Part shown: positions 57,661 to 64,000 of the stretch, piece by piece
Numbering within the stretch: the first letter of the stretch is position 1
Layout: the number at the start of each line of letters is the position of its first letter
Source: Ramlibacter albus
GTDB taxonomy: Bacteria; Pseudomonadota; Gammaproteobacteria; Burkholderiales; Burkholderiaceae_C
Assembly (NCBI RefSeq): GCF_014297445.1
Contig: NZ_JACORU010000016.1
Location: 47,804 to 111,803 of the forward strand
Length of the DNA stretch: 64,000 nt
Direction: 5' to 3'
Notes under the pieces: model-generated
The model's input: the letters and a program-made list of their open reading frames with translations, nothing else
The model's database searches: none
What the model was told of the DNA's origin: nothing
Program-made: the position numbers and the translations under genes

Positions 57661-58122
57661 ATGTCCCACTTCACCATCCGCCCCGTCCGCAAGGAAGATT
57701 ACGCCGCCTGGCGTCCCCTCTGGGACGGCTACAACGCGTTCTACGGCCGCGAAGGCCCGACGGCGTTGCCGGAAGAAGTGACCCACTCCACGTGGGACCG
57801 CTTCTTCGACGCGTACGAGCCGGTGCACTGCCTCGTTGCGGAAGCAGGAGAAGGCGGCCTGCTCGGCATCACGCACTACCTGTTCCACCGCAGCACGTTG
57901 GCGGTCGCGCCGGCGTGCTACCTGCAGGACCTGTTCACCGCGAAGGAAGCGCGTGGCCGCGGGGTGGGCGGCGCGTTGATCGACGCCGTGTCGGACCGCG
58001 CGCGCAAGGCCGGCGCGGCGCGCCTGTACTGGCACACGCGCGAAGAGAACACCGTCGCGCGCAGCCTCTACGACAAGGTGGCCGTGCGCAGCGGCGCCAT
58101 CGTCTACCTCAAGCAGCTCTAG
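57661..58122 (+). CDS. GNAT-family N-acetyltransferase
   Basis: A 153-residue acetyltransferase. The acetyl-CoA-binding motif A is LQDLFTAKEARGRGVGGALIDAV (residues ~82-104), followed by YWHTREENTVARSLYDKV, a typical motif B. The ATG at 57661 gives the standard N-terminus HFTIRPVRKEDY. No clear ribosome site precedes it, and a GTG at 57604 would add 19 unsupported residues. Substrate unknown. Two adjacent hairpins follow the stop. Confidence 0.88.
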   Translation: MSHFTIRPVRKEDYAAWRPLWDGYNAFYGREGPTALPEEVTHSTWDRFFDAYEPVHCLVAEAGEGGLLGITHYLFHRSTLAVAPACYLQDLFTAKEARGRGVGGALIDAVSDRARKAGAARLYWHTREENTVARSLYDKVAVRSGAIVYLKQL

Positions 58123-58153
58123 GTAGGCCCGTGCCTACCGGGCTGCGCAGCCC
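58122..58153. repeat. Two adjacent short hairpins after the GNAT gene
   Basis: GGTAGGC-CCGT-GCCTACC (58122-58139) is followed immediately by the palindrome GGGCTGCGCAGCCC (58140-58153). There is no T-run, so this is either a Rho-type or RNA-stability structure or a small dispersed repeat rather than a classical terminator. Confidence 0.45.
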
Positions 58154-58224
58154 GCGACGACACCTGCAGCCCGGCCGTGGGCGTAAACCGGATGCAAGAG
58201 CAATCCGCACAAAGGAGCAGCCTC

Positions 58225-58758
58225 ATGCATACCGTCATCTCCGCATTCAACGAGCGCGCCAGCGCCCAGGCCGCGATGGACCGGCTGGAGCAAAGCGGCT
58301 TTCCGCGCCGCGACATGCACCTCGAACACCGTGACGCGCACGGCGACGGCACGGGCGATGCCGGCCACGTGAACTGGGAAGGCATGGAGCGCGAAGTGGC
58401 CGTGGGCCGCAACACGCTGCGCAACTTCGGCGCCTTCTTCGCCAGCGTGCTCGGCGTGGACAACCCCTCGGGGCACGTCGATACGTACGCGCAGCACGTC
58501 GAGCGTGGCAGCTACGTGCTGGTGGTGGACACCTTCGAGGTCCTGGACGCGCAGCGTTGCAACGCGCTGATGCGCGAGATGGGCGGCGTGGACAGCCACA
58601 TGGCCGACCGCACGGGCGAGGGCCACCGCAGCATCCGCGACATCGTGGCCGACCGGCAGGTGACGATGACCGGCATGACCGGCGATGCGCGCGAGCAGGA
58701 GCGCGAACGCGCGATGGCGGCCAACCGCATCGAGACGCGCGACAAGCCGAACCGCTAA
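58225..58758 (+). CDS. Hypothetical stress-type protein
   Basis: A 177-residue cytoplasmic protein. The opening HTVISAFNERASAQAAMDRLEQSGFPRRDMHL resembles the N-terminus of YflT/general-stress-17M-like proteins, which start with a beta-alpha unit recognising variation between residues. The middle SYVLVVDTFEVLDAQRCNALMREMG has the same half-domain logic, and the tail is Arg/Glu-rich and probably disordered. Ribosome site AAAGGAG at good spacing fixes the start at 58225. Function is not known. Confidence 0.75.
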   Translation: MHTVISAFNERASAQAAMDRLEQSGFPRRDMHLEHRDAHGDGTGDAGHVNWEGMEREVAVGRNTLRNFGAFFASVLGVDNPSGHVDTYAQHVERGSYVLVVDTFEVLDAQRCNALMREMGGVDSHMADRTGEGHRSIRDIVADRQVTMTGMTGDAREQERERAMAANRIETRDKPNR

Positions 58759-58808
58759 GCGTGGCACTTTCCTCCTGTGGGGCTTAGACTGCCCGCAGGA
58801 GGAACGCC

Positions 58809-59246
58809 ATGAGACTCGCCCTTTTCGCCGCCGCTTTGCTGGCGTGCGCATCCGCCTTCGCCCAATACGACCCCGCCCTCGCACAAAAACTCGGCGCCGA
58901 CGAACGCGGCATGCGCCAGTACGTCCTCGTCGTGCTCAAGACCGGCCCCAACCGCATCCCCGCCGGCCCCGAGCGCGACGAGATGTTCAAGGGCCACTTC
59001 TCCAACATGGCCCGCCTCGCCGCGGAGGGCAAGCTCGCGCTCGCGGGCCCCTTCGACGGCGTGGACGGCTGGCGCGGCCTGTACATCTTTGCCGTGAAGG
59101 ACATCGAGGAGGCAAGGGCGCTCGTGGCTACCGACCCCGTGGTGATGAAGGGCGAGATGGTGCCCGAGCTGCACAAGTACTACGGTTCGGCTGCGCTCAT
59201 GCAGGTCAACGAGATACACCCCAGGCTGCAGAAGCCCAAGGAGTAG
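58809..59246 (+). CDS. Exported YciI-domain protein
   Basis: A 145-residue protein with a signal peptide (MRLALFAAALLACASAFA) followed by a YciI-like ferredoxin-fold domain (QYVLVVLKTGPNRIPAGPERDEMFKGHFSNMARLAAEGKLALAGPF). The conserved His (GHF) and the DPVVMKGEM stretch match the YciI family, some of whose members act on muconolactone-like or other small molecules. Export is unusual for the family. It lies just upstream of the nitrile hydratase genes with 41 bp between, but a shared role is unproven. Confidence 0.82.
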   Translation: MRLALFAAALLACASAFAQYDPALAQKLGADERGMRQYVLVVLKTGPNRIPAGPERDEMFKGHFSNMARLAAEGKLALAGPFDGVDGWRGLYIFAVKDIEEARALVATDPVVMKGEMVPELHKYYGSAALMQVNEIHPRLQKPKE

Positions 59247-59287
59247 CCCCTTTGACGCGTGCCGTGCAGCGCGCAATACTGCCCGCC

Positions 59288-59860
59288 ATGGACACAGCCA
59301 ACATGGAAGCACGCGTGCGCGCCGTCGAATCGGTGCTGCACGACCACGGCCTCGACACCGCAACGGGCCTGCCCGCCCTGGACCACCTCGCCACCGAGGA
59401 ATGGGTGCCGCGCAACGGCGCCCGCGTCGTGGCCAAGGCGTGGACGGACCCGGCCTTCAAGGCACGCCTGATGGACAACGGCATCGCCGCCATCCGCGAG
59501 CTGGGCATCGGCATGCCCAAGCACCACCGCCACCTAGTCGTGCTGGAGAACACCGACACCGTGCACAACGTGATCTGCTGCACCCTGTGCAGCTGCACGG
59601 CCATGTCGCTCATCGGCATCCCGCCGGACTGGTACAAGGACCTGGAATACCGCAGCCGCATCGTGCGCGAGGCGCGCACCGTGCTGCGCGAGATGGGCCT
59701 GGACCTGCCCGAATCCATCGAGCTGCGCGTGTGGGACACCACCGCCGACACGCGCTACATGGTGCTGCCGCAACGCCCCGCGCACACGACGGGCTGGAGC
59801 GAAGAGCAATTGGTCGAAGCAGTCACGCGTGACTCGCTGATCGGCGTGAGCAGGCTGTAG
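59288..59860 (+). CDS. nthA: Nitrile hydratase alpha subunit, cobalt type
   Basis: A 190-residue subunit of the metalloenzyme that hydrates nitriles to amides. The metal-binding claw is C98-T-L-C101-S-C103; the Thr after the first Cys is typical of Co3+ enzymes (iron types have Ser). Residues EWVPRNGARVVAKAWTDPAFKARLMDNG and the C-terminal WDTTADTRYMVLPQRPAHTTGWSEEQL are family hallmarks. The two outer cysteines before Ser normally become sulfenic/sulfinic acids. The beta subunit follows after 2 bp. No small activator gene is in the neighbourhood. Confidence 0.94.
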   Translation: MDTANMEARVRAVESVLHDHGLDTATGLPALDHLATEEWVPRNGARVVAKAWTDPAFKARLMDNGIAAIRELGIGMPKHHRHLVVLENTDTVHNVICCTLCSCTAMSLIGIPPDWYKDLEYRSRIVREARTVLREMGLDLPESIELRVWDTTADTRYMVLPQRPAHTTGWSEEQLVEAVTRDSLIGVSRL

Positions 59861-59862
59861 GC

Positions 59863-60477
59863 ATGGACGGCGTACACGATCTCGGCGGGCGCCAGGGCTT
59901 CGGCAGGGTGCGCTACACGCTCGACGCGCAGGGCTTCCATGCGGCGTGGGAAGTGCGGGCGAATTCGCTCTACAGCTTCGCGGTGCGGAGCGGCTTGTTC
60001 AACATGGACGAGTACCGCTACGGCATCGAGCGCATGGACCCGCGGCACTATTTGACCGCGAGCTACTACGAGCGGACGATCACCAGCCTGGCCACGATCC
60101 TGGTGGAGAAGGGCATCACCACGCAGGCGCAGCTGGAGGCGCGTGCGGGCGGTGCCTTCCCGCTCGCGGGCCCGAAGGCGGCCGGCCGCACCAACCCCTC
60201 GAAGCCGCAGGCCTTCAAACCGGGCGACAAGGTCCGTGTGCGCACGGACCATGTGCCCGGCCACGTTCGCATGCCCGGCTACATCCGCGGCAAAACCGGC
60301 GTGGTGGTCGGCGTCTCGCCCCCATACCCCTTCCCCGATGCCCATGCCCACGGCGTAGAAGCCCGTGACGAGCCCACGTACGACGTGCGCTTCGACACCC
60401 AGGACCTCTGGCCCGGCGCCGCCGACAAGGCCAGCGTGCATGTCGGCGTTTTCGAGAGCTACCTCTCCCCTGCGTGA
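59863..60477 (+). CDS. nthB: Nitrile hydratase beta subunit
   Basis: A 204-residue subunit that packs against NthA and shapes the active site. It begins MDGVHDLGGRQGFGRV, the standard beta N-terminus, has DEYRYGIERMDPRHYLTASYYERTI in the helical part, and a C-terminal SH3-like barrel (FKPGDKVRVRTDHVPGHVRMPGYIRGKTGVVVG). It is translated directly after NthA. An intact beta subunit supports a functional enzyme. A REP-like inverted repeat begins 14 bp after the stop. Confidence 0.94.
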   Translation: MDGVHDLGGRQGFGRVRYTLDAQGFHAAWEVRANSLYSFAVRSGLFNMDEYRYGIERMDPRHYLTASYYERTITSLATILVEKGITTQAQLEARAGGAFPLAGPKAAGRTNPSKPQAFKPGDKVRVRTDHVPGHVRMPGYIRGKTGVVVGVSPPYPFPDAHAHGVEARDEPTYDVRFDTQDLWPGAADKASVHVGVFESYLSPA

Positions 60478-60490
60478 ACGGCCACGCGGC

Positions 60491-60570
60491 ATTGGGGTCA
60501 GATCCCGATTTCGTCCGAGGTCTCCCCGGCGCGCCACAATATGCCCACGAAATCGGGCTCTGACCCCAAT
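60491..60570. repeat. 80-bp imperfect inverted repeat (REPIN/MITE-like)
   Basis: Two 24-bp arms (60491-60514 and 60547-60570) are inverted copies with a single mismatch, separated by 32 bp. Each outer end reads ATTGGGGTCAGA/TCTGACCCCAAT. The GGGGTCAGA-type end resembles short elements mobilised by REP-associated tyrosine transposases in proteobacteria. It fills most of the gap between nthB and the aminotransferase, leaving the aminotransferase ribosome site (CGGAGATCAC) downstream. Confidence 0.75.
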
Positions 60571-60595
60571 CCCGCCCGTCCGGAGATCACAAGAC

Positions 60596-61798
60596 ATGCC
60601 CCTCCAATTTGCAGACAGACTGAACAACGTAGAAACCTCCGCCATCCGCGAGCTCTTCAAGCTCCTTGGCAAGCCCGGCATCATCAGCTTCGCCGGCGGC
60701 TTCCCCGACAGCGCCATGTTCGACGTCGAGGGCCTGCGGGAAGCCTCGCAAAGAGCCCTCACCGAAGAACCCGGCGGCGCCCTCCAGTACGGCGCCACCG
60801 AAGGCTACGAACCCCTGCGCACCCAGCTAGCCCACTTCATGCAAAGCAAAGGCGTGAAGGACATCGACCCCACCGGCCTGATCGTCACCACCGGCAGCCA
60901 GCAGGCGCTGGACCTGCTGGGCAAGACGATGATCAGCCCCGGCGACAAGGTGATCGTGGAGGGCCCGACCTTCCTGGCCACCATCCAGTGCTTCCGCCTG
61001 TATGGCGCCGACCTGGTGAGCGCGCCCATCGACGCCAACGGCGTGCAGACCGACAAGCTGGAGGAGTTGATCAAGCAGCACAAGCCCAAGCTGGTGTACC
61101 TGATCCCCACCTTCGGCAACCCGAGCGGCGCCACGCTCAGCCGCGAGCGCCGCATCAAGGTGCTGGAGTTGGCCGCGAAGTACCAGACGCTGGTGGTGGA
61201 GGACGACCCGTACGGTGACCTCTATTTCGGCGAGGCGCCGCCGCCTTCCATCCTGGCCCTGAGCAGCGAGGTGCCCGGCAGCCGCGAGTGGATCGCGCAT
61301 TGCGGCTCGATGTCGAAGGTGCTGAGCCCGGGGCTGCGCGTGGGCTGGATCATCGGGCAGCCGGAACTGCTGGCGAAGGCGACGATGTGCAAGCAGTTTT
61401 CGGATGCGCATACGAGCACGTTTGCGCAGGCGACGGCGGCGCAGTATTTGAAGAGTGGAAGGATGCCGGCGACGCTGGCGAAGGTGCGTCAGGCCTATGG
61501 GGAAAGGGCGCAGGCGATGGGTGAGGCGCTCAAGCGCGAGCTGGGGGATGCGATCGAGTTCACGCAGCCGAAGGGGGGGTTGTTCTTCTGGGCACGGCTG
61601 ACCGGGGCGGGGGGGAAGGTGAAGGATGCGGGGGAGCTGGCGAAGCGGGCGATTGAGAAGGGGGTGGCGTTTGTGCCGGGGGCGCCGTTTTTTGCGAAGG
61701 AGCCGGATCTCAGTACGTTGAGGCTAAGTTTTGCGACGGCCGGCATTGAGCTCATCGACGAGGGGGTGCGACGACTGGCGAGAGGCATTGCATCTTGA
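60596..61798 (+). CDS. PLP-dependent aminotransferase, class I/II (LysN/2-aminoadipate type)
   Basis: A 400-residue fold-type I aminotransferase. It begins FADRLNNVETSAIRELFKLLGKPGIISFAGGFPD, typical of the LysN/aromatic-aminotransferase group. Substrate and PLP sites are TFGNPSG near residue 180, VVEDDPYGDLYF and the Schiff-base Lys in CGSMSKVLSPGLRVGW. Codon use in the last 130 residues becomes less GC-biased at the third position and carries long G runs, as if approaching a boundary. The TGA overlaps the TTG start of the methyltransferase gene (CTTGA). Confidence 0.92.
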   Translation: MPLQFADRLNNVETSAIRELFKLLGKPGIISFAGGFPDSAMFDVEGLREASQRALTEEPGGALQYGATEGYEPLRTQLAHFMQSKGVKDIDPTGLIVTTGSQQALDLLGKTMISPGDKVIVEGPTFLATIQCFRLYGADLVSAPIDANGVQTDKLEELIKQHKPKLVYLIPTFGNPSGATLSRERRIKVLELAAKYQTLVVEDDPYGDLYFGEAPPPSILALSSEVPGSREWIAHCGSMSKVLSPGLRVGWIIGQPELLAKATMCKQFSDAHTSTFAQATAAQYLKSGRMPATLAKVRQAYGERAQAMGEALKRELGDAIEFTQPKGGLFFWARLTGAGGKVKDAGELAKRAIEKGVAFVPGAPFFAKEPDLSTLRLSFATAGIELIDEGVRRLARGIAS

Positions 61799-62592
61799 AA
61801 GACCACAGCATTCTGAGATGGTCGGGGAGTAAGGCGAGGCTTCTGCCCTCCCTCTTGCGCTTCGCACCGCAACGCTTTAACCGTTACGTTGAACCGTTTG
61901 TGGGTTCCGCTGCGCTTTACTTTGCAGTGCAGCCGAGTCGAGCCGTTTTGGGCGATGTCAACCCGGAGGTGATCGACGTCTACAGAGCAATCCAAGAAAA
62001 TCCGCATGCCGTTGCAGATGCGCTTGACTCAATCCCGCATGACCGCGCCGCATATGACGTTCTTCGATCCATAGCGCCGGGGCATCTGGACCGCCCTCAG
62101 CGAGCAGCGAGGTTGATCTTCCTGATGAAGTCTTGCTTCAATGGAGTCTATAGAACGAATCGGTCTGGTCACTTCAACGTGCCAATGGGAAATCGTATCT
62201 ATGCTTTGCCCACGAGGGCTCAACTCGAGCTCGCGCATCATCGGTTACGTGCCACAGATCTCGTTTGCTCGGACTTTGAGACGACGGTCAAGACCAGCAA
62301 GAGCGGTGACTGGGTCTATCTCGATCCTCCGTATAAACCAAAAGGCCGCTATCGTGGAGAGTTCGGATATGGCGCCAGGTTTACAGATGAATGTATGGTC
62401 CGCTTGCTAGAGGTTGCGCGAAAACTGAGATCGAAAGGGTGCTTTGTAATGCTCTCCTACAAATACGACAGGGACCTAGTCCACCATTTGGCGGACTGGC
62501 ACATTCACCATGCGTCCGCTCGAAGAAGTGTCGCCGGACATTCTATATTCCGTGAGTCAGAACGCGAATTGATTGTGACGAGTTATTCGTGA
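61795..62592 (+). CDS. DNA adenine methyltransferase, D12/Dam class
   Basis: A 265-residue N6-adenine methyltransferase. The opening ILRWSGSKARLLPSLL is the Dam-type N-terminus, SAM motif I is PFVGSAALYFA (34-44), followed by GDVNPEVIDVYRAI, and catalytic motif IV is DPPY (177-180). Length suits a solitary or phage-type Dam. It starts at TTG within the aminotransferase stop, and the metallophosphoesterase GTG overlaps its own stop, so translation is coupled. GC is far lower than in the preceding genes, pointing to horizontal acquisition. The recognition site (GATC or other) cannot be read from the sequence. Confidence 0.9.
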   Translation: MKDHSILRWSGSKARLLPSLLRFAPQRFNRYVEPFVGSAALYFAVQPSRAVLGDVNPEVIDVYRAIQENPHAVADALDSIPHDRAAYDVLRSIAPGHLDRPQRAARLIFLMKSCFNGVYRTNRSGHFNVPMGNRIYALPTRAQLELAHHRLRATDLVCSDFETTVKTSKSGDWVYLDPPYKPKGRYRGEFGYGARFTDECMVRLLEVARKLRSKGCFVMLSYKYDRDLVHHLADWHIHHASARRSVAGHSIFRESERELIVTSYS

Positions 62593-63774
62593 CTATCGAC
62601 TTCTCAAGGCCACTTGTCACTCTGGGCGTCGTCAGCGACCTCCACGCGTTTAGCAACGCGAAGGGAGGATCTGATTCTGTGTTGGATTTATCTCCAACTG
62701 CGCTAAATCAGACAAACCCGCTTGTGGACCTGATTGGCTCAGCATCATTGGTTGGTCCAGTTGACGTTCTGCTATGTGCGGGGGACATCTGTAACAAGGC
62801 AGACGCGGGCGGCTTGACCCAAGCCTGGGCCAAGCTTCAGAACCTGAAAGCCGCTCTCAGTGCGTCGATGATTATTCCGACCTGTGGGAACCACGATCTC
62901 GACTCACGTTTTTTGGGTGTTGCTGATGATCCAGACCCTAAGGGCGCGCTGCTAGCCTTGCAGCCTCCCTTTCCGTTCGCGGACGAGATCATGTCGAATA
63001 AGTTCTGGGCTCGGAACTACGCGATCGTGGTCTTGGAGAACGGTGTCGTGGTAGTGACTCTCAACACCAGTGCATTTCACGGCGGATTGCAGGAGGAGAT
63101 TGATCACGGTCGCGTTAGTTACCGGACTATCGAAGAAGTTGAGGCAGAGCTTGCCAGCTATGCGGCCGCTCCGGCGCACGTGCTTCTTTGCCATCACCAC
63201 CCTCTCCCGCTAACTGGCTGGGGGCGCAAAGCGGATTCCGAGTTTGCAAAGAACGGACAAGTCCTCTTTGACGCACTTATCCGCGCGACTGGAAAGTCTT
63301 GGCTTGTCATTCATGGGCACCGGCATGTGCCACGGCTAATTCATGGTGCCTCAATCGTCTGCGACTCCTTTTGTGCTCGGTGCTGGCAGTCTCGGAGCGC
63401 GATTAAGCGGAATCGAGAACCAATTCCATGTTGTCCGCTTGTATCCCTCGGCTTCTCCGAACCTTGGTTCAATTACAGGAACAGTGCAGAGTTGGTCGTG
63501 GAACGAGACAGACGGCTGGACTGAAGCAGGGAGCGGCAACGGCTTGCCTACTCAATGCGGCTTTGGCTTCAAGGGGCAAATAGCAGCTCTTGCCGATGAA
63601 GTCGCCCAAATAGCCGGAGCGGGCTTTGCTTCTTGGAACGATGTGAGGGCGCAGAACGAGTCAGTTGAATTTCTTATGCCAGACGACTGGAATGCGCTGG
63701 AAAGAGAGCTCAAGGTCCGCGGGTACGAAGTGCTTTGGTCACGGGCCGGCAGGCCGTTGCAGATCGGAAAGTGA
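62589..63774 (+). pseudogene. Metallophosphoesterase (calcineurin type), frameshifted
   Basis: A metallophosphoesterase split by a frame change. From the GTG at 62589 the first frame gives all metal motifs: DLH (17-19), GD (65-66), GNHD (100-103), HHHP (near 202) and HGHRH (242-246). Just after HVPRLIHGA the homologous sequence jumps to the +1 frame, continuing ATPFVLGAGSLGARLSGIENQFHVV, then a C-terminal ~110-residue part ending at 63774. The first frame instead runs on as unrelated sequence to 63524. An indel around 63350-63365, a sequencing error, or programmed shifting would explain it. All metal ligands lie before the break. It sits between a Dam gene and an ATPase remnant. Confidence 0.8.
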
Positions 63775-63778
63775 ACTC

Positions 63779-63892
63779 ATGCAAGTTGCAGCGCCCGTCG
63801 GCTTCTTCTCTAGCTTTAACGCTCGTCAACTTGGGCCAGAACAGGTAGCGACATCCTTCGTTCCAAATTCGAAGTTTCTAGGGCTACGCTGA
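63779..63892 (+). pseudogene. Truncated start of an ORC/AAA-type ATPase gene
   Basis: A 37-codon frame starting 4 bp after the metallophosphoesterase. The peptide contains FNARQLGPEQVATSFVPNS, which recalls the N-terminal lead-in of ORC1/CDC6-like STAND/AAA ATPases (ARxL..EVAxSFVP..xF..L) that is normally followed within ~20 residues by a Walker A GPRGSGKTT. Here it ends in FLGLR and a stop, and no Walker A is found in any frame downstream. It appears to be the surviving 5' end of a deleted gene. The assignment rests on a short stretch. Confidence 0.5.
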
Positions 63893-63961
63893 TTTAGCGG
63901 CCGATTTTCGACGCACGCGTTTCGCGAGGCTGGATCTGAGGTTCGCGCGAGCGGGTTTCAT
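63884..63961 (-). CDS. Possible 25-residue basic peptide
   Basis: A minus-strand frame with ribosome site AGGA, 7 nt from the ATG, encoding a very basic peptide (MKPARANLRSSLAKRVRR then KSAAKSA). It spans the junction where low-GC island sequence ends. The composition recalls small ribosome- or nucleic-acid-binding peptides, but I know no match, and such short frames arise by chance. Reported only as a candidate. Confidence 0.25.
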   Translation of the reverse strand: MKPARANLRSSLAKRVRRKSAAKSA

Positions 63962-63980
63962 CGGTTTTCCTGTCGATTTG

Positions 63981-64000
63981 AGGGGCCTCACGGCCCCTTT
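63981..64000 (+). terminator. Hairpin terminator at the window end
   Basis: AGGGGCC-TCAC-GGCCCCT forms a perfect 7-bp stem and starts a T-run cut by the window edge. It would stop plus-strand transcription leaving the methyltransferase module. Confidence 0.65.

Noticed and set aside
58122..58153. Classical Rho-independent terminator after the GNAT gene
   Set aside because: Strong stems are present but there is no T-run on either side, so it was listed as a hairpin repeat only.

Overview
The window is high-GC, densely packed bacterial DNA. It looks like a betaproteobacterium of the Comamonadaceae type (Ramlibacter/Variovorax/Caenimonas-like). This rests on the tRNA-Leu–tig–clpP–clpX–lon order, a small Trp-rich protein of the TIGR04438 type, a Bug-type tricarboxylate receptor, several amino-acid/organic-acid ABC systems and uniformly high GC. 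GC falls clearly only in the last ~2.2 kb (61.8–63.9 kb), which looks acquired. The genus is an inference.

Layout. 0–8.5 kb: the 3' part of a sigma-54 activator gene, then a branched-chain-amino-acid-type ABC operon (receptor, LivG, LivF, LivH, LivM) running into a lipoprotein carboxylesterase and an alpha/beta hydrolase. A -24/-12 promoter and two palindromic upstream sites link the regulator to the operon. 8.5–12 kb: ferrochelatase, a HAD hydrolase and two squalene/phytoene-synthase family genes. 12–16.4 kb: an RND efflux adaptor and pump behind a promoter carrying a TetR-type palindrome. 16.4–22.8 kb: the proteostasis block tig, clpP, clpX, lon with tRNA-Leu(UAG) ahead of it and tRNA-Gly, tRNA-Cys and tRNA-Leu(UAA) behind it. 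22.8–32.5 kb: hypothetical proteins, an MFS transporter, a secreted beta-propeller lipoprotein, murI, a methyltransferase, class I fumarase and LtrA.

32.5–38 kb holds two unusual proteins around fumC: an Ala/Glu/Gly-rich protein with repeated AFAG motifs, and a 606-residue protein with an OTU-type cysteine-protease core (DGNC...GSHFD) next to a small helical protein. 38.2–44.4 kb is a compact operon: Fe3+/polyamine-type ABC importer, MmgE/PrpD protein and PdxA-family dehydrogenase. 44.4–52.7 kb: UPF0114 protein, acs, cytochrome c, small proteins, an internally deleted FAD/Rieske oxidoreductase, ilvD with a divergent LysR gene, and lgt.

52.7–54.2 kb is a hipBA toxin–antitoxin pair behind a perfect 11-bp inverted repeat that brackets its -10 box. 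54.3–57.6 kb: Bug receptor, a crotonase lacking one of the two usual Glu residues, and malonyl-CoA synthetase, suggesting malonate use. 57.7–61.8 kb: GNAT, a stress-type protein, a YciI-domain protein, cobalt-type nitrile hydratase alpha and beta, a REP-like inverted repeat and a PLP aminotransferase. 61.8–63.9 kb: a translationally coupled Dam-type methyltransferase, a frameshifted metallophosphoesterase and the first ~37 codons of what resembles an ORC/AAA-type ATPase. This is a decayed, possibly defence-related module. No CRISPR array, intact insertion sequence or rRNA gene was seen.
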